From contig NZ_CP107783.1 in the NCBI RefSeq assembly GCF_036345255.1, positions 8,115,001-8,179,000 on the forward strand: a DNA stretch of 64,000 nucleotides, read 5' to 3'. The position numbers were made by a program, and so were the translations under genes. Positions 59,471 through 64,000 of the stretch are shown one piece after another (within the stretch, counting starts at the first letter, position 1; each line of letters opens with the position of its first letter). This stretch comes from Streptomyces sp. NBC_00569. GTDB lineage: Bacteria; Actinomycetota; Actinomycetes; Streptomycetales; Streptomycetaceae. Under the pieces are notes generated by a model. The model worked only from the letters and a program-made list of their open reading frames with translations, was not told where the DNA came from and did not search any database.

Positions 59471-60106
59471 TCACCTGGCGCCGGGGGCCGAACCGGACGT
59501 CTTGCGGTTGCCGATGACCCGGTCCACGAGCCCGTACTCCACGGCGTCCTGGGCCCGGAGGATCGTGTCCCGCTCGATGTCGGCGGCGATGCGCTCGCGG
59601 CTCCGACCGGTGTGCCGTGCGAGCAGTTCTTCCAGCTGGGCGCGCATCCGCACCAGTTCACGGGCCTGGATCTCCAGGTCGCTCGGCTGTCCCTGCGCGG
59701 GCTCGGGCAGCCCCGGCTGATGGATCACCACGCGCGCGCCGGGCAGCACGGCCCGCTTCCCCGGCGTCCCGGCCGCCAGGAGCACGGCGGCGGCGGACGC
59801 GGCCTGCCCGAGGCACACGGTCTCGACCTCGCAGCTGACGAACCGGATCGTGTCGTAGATCGCCGTCATCGCGCTGAACGAGCCGCCGGGGGAGTTGATG
59901 TACAGGGAGATGTCCCGGTCCGGCGCGGCGTACTCGAGGTGCATGAACTGCGCCATGACGTCGTTCGCGGAGGTGTCGTCGATCGGTGTCCCCAGGAAGA
60001 CGATCCGCTCCTCCAGGAGCTTGGAGTACGGATCGAGAGTGCGGTGCCCGGCCGAGGTGCGCTCGGTGAACTCGGGCAGGACGTAGCGGGCGGAAGGTCG
60101 GTTCAT
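59471..60106 (-). CDS. clpP: ATP-dependent Clp protease proteolytic subunit paralogue
   Basis: 211 residues, normal ClpP length. Active-site Ser in [20 protein letters not shown] (canonical GMAASM is GQAASA here), His in [18 protein letters not shown] and Asp in [16 protein letters not shown], so the triad is complete. N-terminal region [20 protein letters not shown], hydrophobic pocket region [20 protein letters not shown]. One of several Streptomyces ClpP paralogues, not the main ClpP1P2 pair. ATG 60106 with GGAGG upstream. A TGTAC-N5-GTACA palindrome lies in its promoter region. Confidence 0.9.
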   Translation of the reverse strand: MNRPSARYVLPEFTERTSAGHRTLDPYSKLLEERIVFLGTPIDDTSANDVMAQFMHLEYAAPDRDISLYINSPGGSFSAMTAIYDTIRFVSCEVETVCLGQAASAAAVLLAAGTPGKRAVLPGARVVIHQPGLPEPAQGQPSDLEIQARELVRMRAQLEELLARHTGRSRERIAADIERDTILRAQDAVEYGLVDRVIGNRKTSGSAPGAR

Positions 60107-60154
60107 GGCACATGCCTCCGTGAGCGCGGGACTCTGTCGCTGCTTCGTAAAAAA

Positions 60155-60169
60155 TGTACAGGACGTACA
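60155..60169. promoter_or_regulatory. Palindrome TGTAC-N5-GTACA upstream of clpP
   Basis: TGTACAGGACGTACA on the plus strand, about 50 bases upstream of the clpP start, next to a run of A (60149-60154) unusual for this genome. Position fits an operator of a clpP regulator; no specific protein is assigned. Confidence 0.4.
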
Positions 60170-60204
60170 GAAAATCGGGTAGGGCGCAGGCTTCAAGGAG
60201 CGCG

Positions 60205-60243
60205 AAAAGGGGTCGGCCCGCGCCCGAGGCGCCGGCCGACCCC
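60205..60243 (-). terminator. Rho-independent terminator of the 119-residue protein gene
   Basis: GGGGTCGGCC (60209-60218) and GGCCGACCCC (60234-60243) are perfect 10-base arms; reading the minus strand the stem is followed by TTTT. Confidence 0.75.
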
Positions 60244-60265
60244 TGCTCCGCTCTCCTTGTCGTGG

Positions 60266-60625
60266 CTACCGGTCGCCGTCTTCCGACCTGGACAGGCGCA
60301 GCGCGAGGTGTTGCAGGAGGTCGGCGGTCTTGATGTCCGTCCGGCCCGAGTCATGCACCTCGGCGAGCTCGGAGAAGAGGAACGCGAACGCGCCCACCAG
60401 GGAGATCGTCACCGGCATCAGTGCCGCGACGGTGGCCTCCGCCGCCTCCTCCACGCTCGATTCCGCCGGGATCTCGATGGAGGGGAACACCTCTGTCACC
60501 AGGCGCCCGAGCTGGGCGTCCTCGGCCTCGATGTCGGGCTCGGCATCCTTGCTGAGCCTGCGCACCATTTCCTGGGTCTCGGTCAGGACGCCGATTGCGC
60601 GCAAGATGATCTCGCTCTGTTCCAT
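60266..60625 (-). CDS. Hypothetical small acidic protein
   Basis: 119 residues, strongly acidic ends (EIILRAIGVLTETQEMVRRL; EPDIEAEDAQLGRLVTEVF) with one hydrophobic stretch ATVAALMPVTISLVGAFAFL at about residues 64-83 that may be membrane-associated. No family recognised. Leaderless-type start: TAGGCT 6 bases before ATG 60625. Followed by its own terminator. Confidence 0.6.
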   Translation of the reverse strand: MEQSEIILRAIGVLTETQEMVRRLSKDAEPDIEAEDAQLGRLVTEVFPSIEIPAESSVEEAAEATVAALMPVTISLVGAFAFLFSELAEVHDSGRTDIKTADLLQHLALRLSRSEDGDR

Positions 60626-60631
60626 GCGCGG

Positions 60632-60637
60632 AGCCTA
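60632..60637 (-). promoter_or_regulatory. -10 element of the 119-residue protein gene (leaderless)
   Basis: TAGGCT on the minus strand, 6 bases before ATG 60625. Confidence 0.4.
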
Positions 60638-60842
60638 GGCGCGCGAGGCCCCGCCGCGGGCGCTGTTCCGGGCGGGGCTGCGTCGAATCCGCGCAAGCAG
60701 CCATGCGGCACGAACAGTTGACACGTCGACGTTACGGGCAGCCACTGACAACGGCGGCGGCCCGCACCGTCCCGCCCGGGCGGCCTTCCCGCCTGTGGGT
60801 CGCCCCGCGGTCACGGACCGTGTCCGCTCTGGGGGCCCGGTC

Positions 60843-60848
60843 TAAGCT
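60843..60848 (+). promoter_or_regulatory. -10 element of phd-like gene
   Basis: TAAGCT, 7 bases before ATG 60856. The gap is GGAGGAC, so either the transcript is leaderless or the true promoter is further upstream and GGAGG is used as ribosome binding site. Confidence 0.35.
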
Positions 60849-60855
60849 GGAGGAC

Positions 60856-61134
60856 ATGGCCTACGAGATTCCGGTGACGCAAGCCCGCGCTGAGCTCGCC
60901 GATCTGATCAACCGCGTCGTGTACGGCGGGGAGCGCGTCGTCGTGACCCGGCACGGCAAGCCGCTCGTCGCGCTGGTCTCCGCCGCCGATCTCGAACGCC
61001 TGGAAGCTCTGGGGGAGCCGGAGGACGAGCAAGTGATCAGCTCCGTCTCCGGCATCGGGTCGACCCCGTCCACCGGCGGCGACCGCCACCGCTTCGGCAT
61101 CGCCGCCGAGCACCGAGGGCCGGAGGTCAGGTAG
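60856..61134 (+). CDS. Phd/YefM family antitoxin, orphan
   Basis: 92 residues. N-terminal Phd/YefM fold: YEIPVTQARAELADLINRVV, YGGERVVVTRHGKPLVALVS, AADLERLEALGEPEDEQV. The C-terminal 25 residues (STPSTGGDRHRFGIAAEHRG) are polar and disordered. No toxin gene (Doc, YoeB, VapC type) lies on either side, so it is an orphan antitoxin or a plain regulator. GGAGGAC serves as ribosome binding site. The stop codon lies inside the GGTCAG repeat tract. Confidence 0.85.
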   Translation: MAYEIPVTQARAELADLINRVVYGGERVVVTRHGKPLVALVSAADLERLEALGEPEDEQVISSVSGIGSTPSTGGDRHRFGIAAEHRGPEVR

Positions 61135-61215
61135 GTCGGTCAGGTCAGGTCAGGTAGGTCGGACAGGTCTGGAGGCCGGGCGGGTCGGGAGGTCGGACGG
61201 GCCGGGCAGGTCCGG
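61125..61215. repeat. GGTCAG/GGTCGG-rich short tandem repeat tract
   Basis: GGTCAGGTAGGTCGG occurs at 61125-61139 and 61148-61162, with further GGTCAG, GGTCGG and GGCCGG units up to about 61215. It begins inside the last codons of the phd-like gene. Probably slippage-generated; no function evident. Confidence 0.7.
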
Positions 61216-61865
61216 CGAATTTGGCTGACCTGACTGGTCGGACACGTCTGTCAGGCCTCAACCAGGACCCGGATCGAGCGACTTGGGCTCACCGGGCTCC
61301 TTCTGGGCGCCCGCCCCGCTTCTTGCGCAGTCCGCCGAACCGTACGTATGCGAGCCCGAGCCCCGCTCGGGCCGGCGCCGCGATCGAGGGCGACAAGGCC
61401 GCGCCCCGTCGACTGCGAGACCGGGCGCAGCGGCGTCCCGCCCGCGCTCGACGGCGTGAACTTGCCTGTGGGGGCCACCGGTTCGGGCAGCTGCGGAATC
61501 GTCAGCGCCACCCCCGCCCCTGCGCGCCGTTCGGGTATCGGCGGCCGTAGCGCCTCGGTGGTCATGGCCTGATGGGACCGCGTGGCAGGCGCTGTTCGGG
61601 GAGGTCCATAGCGAAACTTTGCAGAACGGCCCGCGGGCCCTGACGGGTATGGGTGAGCCCAGCTGACAGTCATGAGTGGGTCAAAGGGCGGTTAACCTCG
61701 TTGAAACTCCCCGCAATTAGCCTGCACCGCACGTCACCAGGGGCTTTTGTAACCGGGATGCACAAGATCGTATCCATTTCTTGTGTGTTACATCTATACC
61801 CGTCGCGGTGGCCGCGGCAGCCGGACCCCGCACGGTCCGGAGCGAAGGACTGTGAGGTGGGAGCC
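61216..61865. other. Long upstream region of the urease genes, no confident gene
   Basis: About 650 bases. A minus-strand frame of 104 codons (61565-61251) is Pro/Arg rich with no ribosome binding site or recognisable domain and is not called. The last 180 bases are less GC-rich and hold a GlnR-like box (61692-61707) and promoter-like TTGTAA-N18-TATCCA (from 61748). Confidence 0.45.
61692..61707 (+). promoter_or_regulatory. GlnR-like box upstream of ureA
   Basis: TTAAC-CTCGTT-GAAAC fits the actinobacterial GlnR half-site pattern gTnAC-n6-GaAAC with one mismatch in the first base. Urease genes are known GlnR targets in Streptomyces. A lone GTAAC follows at 61749-61753. About 160 bases before ureA. 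Confidence 0.45.
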
Positions 61866-62168
61866 GTGCAACTGACCCCGCACGAGCAGGAGAGACTGCT
61901 CATCCATGTGGCCGCCGACGTGGCCGAGAAGCGCCGGGCCCGGGGTCTGAAGCTCAACCATCCCGAGGCGATCGCGCTTGTCACGTCGCACATTCTCGAA
62001 GGCGCACGTGACGGCCGGACCGTGGCCGAACTCATGTCGTCCGGTCGCAAGGTGCTCACGCGCGACGACGTCATGGAGGGCATCCCCGAGATGATCCACG
62101 ATGTGCAGGTCGAGGCGACCTTCCCCGACGGCACCAAGCTCGTCACCGTCCATGACCCGATCGTCTGA
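61866..62168 (+). CDS. ureA: Urease subunit gamma
   Basis: 100 residues, exact usual length: [60 protein letters not shown] and [23 protein letters not shown] start at 61866 with GAGGTGGGAG just upstream. First gene of ureABC; urease releases ammonia and CO2 from urea in the cytosol. 16 bases before ureB. Confidence 0.97.
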   Translation: MQLTPHEQERLLIHVAADVAEKRRARGLKLNHPEAIALVTSHILEGARDGRTVAELMSSGRKVLTRDDVMEGIPEMIHDVQVEATFPDGTKLVTVHDPIV

Positions 62169-62184
62169 CGGGGGGAGCGCTTCC

Positions 62185-62496
62185 ATGATCCCCGGAGAGA
62201 TCCTGTTCGCGGACGAGCCCGTCGTGTTCAACGAGGGCCGCGAGGTCACCCGTCTGACCGTGCTCAACGCCGCCGACCGGCCCGTCCAGGTCGGCTCCCA
62301 CTACCACTTCGCCGAGGCCAATCCCGGTCTGGAGTTCGACCGTGCCGCAGCGCACGGTCTGCGACTCAACGTCGCCGCAGGGACCGCCGTGCGCTTCGAG
62401 CCCGGAATCCCTGTCGACATCGAACTCGTGCCTCTGGCCGGCCGGCGCATCGTGCCCGGTCTGCGGGGCCGGACCGGAGGTGCCCTCGATGGCTGA
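62185..62496 (+). CDS. ureB: Urease subunit beta
   Basis: 103 residues: [60 protein letters not shown] and [20 protein letters not shown] are classic UreB blocks. GGGGGGAG lies before ATG 62185. Overlaps ureC by 8 bases. Confidence 0.97.
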   Translation: MIPGEILFADEPVVFNEGREVTRLTVLNAADRPVQVGSHYHFAEANPGLEFDRAAAHGLRLNVAAGTAVRFEPGIPVDIELVPLAGRRIVPGLRGRTGGALDG

Positions 62497-64000
62497 ACTC
62501 TCCCGCGCCGCCTACGCCGACCTGTTCGGCCCCACCACGGGCGACCGCATCCGCCTCGCGGACACCGACCTGCTCATCGAGATCGAGGAGGACCGCTCCG
62601 GCGGCCCCGGACTCTCCGGTGACGAGTCGGTCTTCGGCGGCGGCAAGGTGATCCGCGAGTCCATGGGCCAGTCATGCGCTACGCGCGCAGACGGCGCCCC
62701 CGACACCGTCATCACCGGCGCCGTGATCATCGACCACTGGGGCATCGTCAAGGCCGACATCGGTATGAGGGACGGCCGGATCACCGCGATCGGCAAGTCC
62801 GGAAACCCGGACACGATGGACGGCGTCCACCCCGACCTCGTCATCGGCCCCGAGACCGAGATCCTCGCGGGCAACGGCAAGATCGTCACCGCCGGCGCCA
62901 TCGACACCCACATCCACTTCATCTCGCCGACCATCGTCGACGAGGCGCTCGCCTCCGGCGTCACCACGCTCATCGGCGGCGGTACCGGCCCGGCCGAGGG
63001 CTCCAAGGCGACCACGATCACTCCTGGTTCGTGGCATCTTGCCCGCATGTTCGAGGCGATGGAGTCGAGCCCCGTCAACATCGGCTTCCTCGGCAAGGGC
63101 AACACCACGTCCGCCGAGTCGATGTACGCCCAACTGCGCGCGGGCGCCGTCAGTTTCAAGATCCACGAGGACTGGGGCGCGACCCCCGCCGTCATCGACG
63201 CCTGCCTGAACGTCTGTGAGGACACCGGCGCGCAGCTCGCCGTCCACACGGACACCCTGAACGAGGCGGGCTTCGTCGACGCCACCTTCGACGCCGTGGC
63301 CGGCCGCACCCTCCACGCCTTCCACGTCGAGGGCGCGGGCGGCGGGCACGCGCCCGACATGATCACGGCCGTCTCGCTGCCCAACATGCTGCCGAGCTCG
63401 ACCAACCCGACACGGCCGCACACCGTCAACACCGTCGAGGAGCACCTCGACATGCTGATGGTCTGTCACCACCTCAACCCGGCCGTCCCCGAGGACCTGG
63501 CCTTCGCCGAGTCCCGGATCCGGCCCACCACCATCGCGGCCGAGGACGTCCTTCACGACATCGGCGCCATCTCGATCATGTCCTCGGACTCCCAGGCGAT
63601 GGGCCGCGTCGGCGAGGTCGTGCTGCGGACCTGGCAGACCGCCCACGTCATGAAGCGCCGCCGCGGCCAACTCCCCGGCGACACCCGCGCCGACAACCGG
63701 CGCGCCCGTCGCTATGTCGCCAAATACACGATCAACGCGGCCGTCGCACAGGGCATCGACCACGAGATCGGCTCCGTCGAGACCGGCAAACTCGCCGACC
63801 TCGTCCTCTGGGACCCCCAGTTCTTCGGCGTCAAGCCGCAGGTCGTCATCAAGGGCGGCCAGATCGCGTACGCACAGATGGGTGACGCCAACGCGTCGAT
63901 CCCCACACCGCAGCCCGTCCTGCCCCGCCCCATGTTCGGTGCCCACGGCAGGGCCCCCGCCTCGAACTCGTTCTTCTACGTGACGCAGACCGCCCTCGAC
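62489..64000 (+). CDS. ureC: Urease subunit alpha, 3' truncated by window end
   Basis: The first 504 codons of about 570 are present. Catalytic residues visible: DTHIHFISP (Ni-binding HxH), carbamylated Lys in [42 protein letters not shown], the mobile-flap motif MVCHHLNP and the Asp in [13 protein letters not shown]. Starts at ATG 62489 inside the end of ureB, so ureA-ureB-ureC are coupled. Accessory genes (ureEFGD) would be expected downstream, outside the window. Confidence 0.97.
   Translation, partial: MAELSRAAYADLFGPTTGDRIRLADTDLLIEIEEDRSGGPGLSGDESVFGGGKVIRESMGQSCATRADGAPDTVITGAVIIDHWGIVKADIGMRDGRITAIGKSGNPDTMDGVHPDLVIGPETEILAGNGKIVTAGAIDTHIHFISPTIVDEALASGVTTLIGGGTGPAEGSKATTITPGSWHLARMFEAMESSPVNIGFLGKGNTTSAESMYAQLRAGAVSFKIHEDWGATPAVIDACLNVCEDTGAQLAVHTDTLNEAGFVDATFDAVAGRTLHAFHVEGAGGGHAPDMITAVSLPNMLPSSTNPTRPHTVNTVEEHLDMLMVCHHLNPAVPEDLAFAESRIRPTTIAAEDVLHDIGAISIMSSDSQAMGRVGEVVLRTWQTAHVMKRRRGQLPGDTRADNRRARRYVAKYTINAAVAQGIDHEIGSVETGKLADLVLWDPQFFGVKPQVVIKGGQIAYAQMGDANASIPTPQPVLPRPMFGAHGRAPASNSFFYVTQTALD

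Noticed and set aside
61125..61215. CRISPR array or iteron origin in the GGTCAG tract
   Set aside because: Units are 6-15 bases, irregular and without unique spacers; no replication gene lies nearby.
61251..61565. Possible 104-residue minus-strand gene between phd and ureA
   Set aside because: Pro/Arg-rich, no ribosome binding site, no TANNNT box and no recognisable domain; could be a gene remnant but cannot be supported.

Overview
The window is about 72% G+C, uses GTG, TTG and ATG starts, and has the gene content of a Streptomyces chromosome: WhiJ-type XRE/DUF397 genes, a Methyltransf_19 (DUF574) methyltransferase, a c-di-AMP (ydaO) riboswitch in front of a cell-wall hydrolase, an ECF41 sigma factor, BlaI/M56 genes and the arrangement bioB-bioA-bioD divergent from bioF close to ureABC. 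From memory the order resembles the region between the urease, biotin and purB genes and the sigJ gene of S. coelicolor. No rRNA, tRNA, prophage, transposase or CRISPR array was seen.

Layout. 1-6.9 kb: end of a spermidine-synthase-like gene, an MFS exporter, a small secreted protein, two tandem paralogous membrane-anchored proteins, a thioesterase, DedA, gamma-carbonic anhydrase and a hexapeptide acyltransferase. 7-15.6 kb: EamA exporter divergent from an XRE-cupin regulator, YbaK-type deacylase, a lipoprotein, a cupin protein, a CoA-binding protein, M56/BlaI, a KimA-like permease and YigZ. 15.7-19.9 kb: sbcD-sbcC. 19.9-24.6 kb: two Lrp/AsnC regulators, each divergent from a sulfur-related enzyme (rhodanese; cystathionine gamma-lyase/synthase-like enzyme), plus a DUF885 protein. 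24.6-32.3 kb: ACT-GNAT fusion, PhoD phosphatase with a PHO box, a MocR-type regulator (with a TTA codon) divergent from an EamA exporter, alpha/beta hydrolase and ECF41 sigma factor. 32.3-38.9 kb: a DasR-like GntR gene with a dre-like operator, a ROK regulator, a two-component system divergent from an ABC-2 exporter and a small protein. 38.9-50.2 kb: methyltransferase, mug, purB, GDSL esterase, two CNNM/CorC proteins, GNAT, F420-type oxidoreductase and a MacB/FtsX-like exporter. 50.3-55.6 kb: RHH/degenerate-Fic toxin-antitoxin-like pair and the biotin cluster. 55.6-60.6 kb: WhiJ-like trio, DUF6328 protein, riboswitch-controlled NlpC/P60 hydrolase, ClpP paralogue with a small partner, and a small acidic protein. 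60.8-64 kb: orphan Phd antitoxin, a GGTCAG-rich repeat tract and ureA-ureB-ureC (cut by the window end).

Themes. Several genes sit under regulatory sites that can be read in the sequence: c-di-AMP riboswitch, PHO box, dre-like palindrome, GlnR-like box and twin GCTAGC operators. At least fifteen genes have a TANNNT hexamer 6-8 bases before the start codon, which suggests leaderless transcripts. No clearly unknown multi-gene system stands out. The least explained items are the tandem PYQQP-rich paralogues, the cysteine-repeat tail on BioB, the Fic-like protein without its catalytic motif, and the ClpP paralogue with its small co-transcribed partner.
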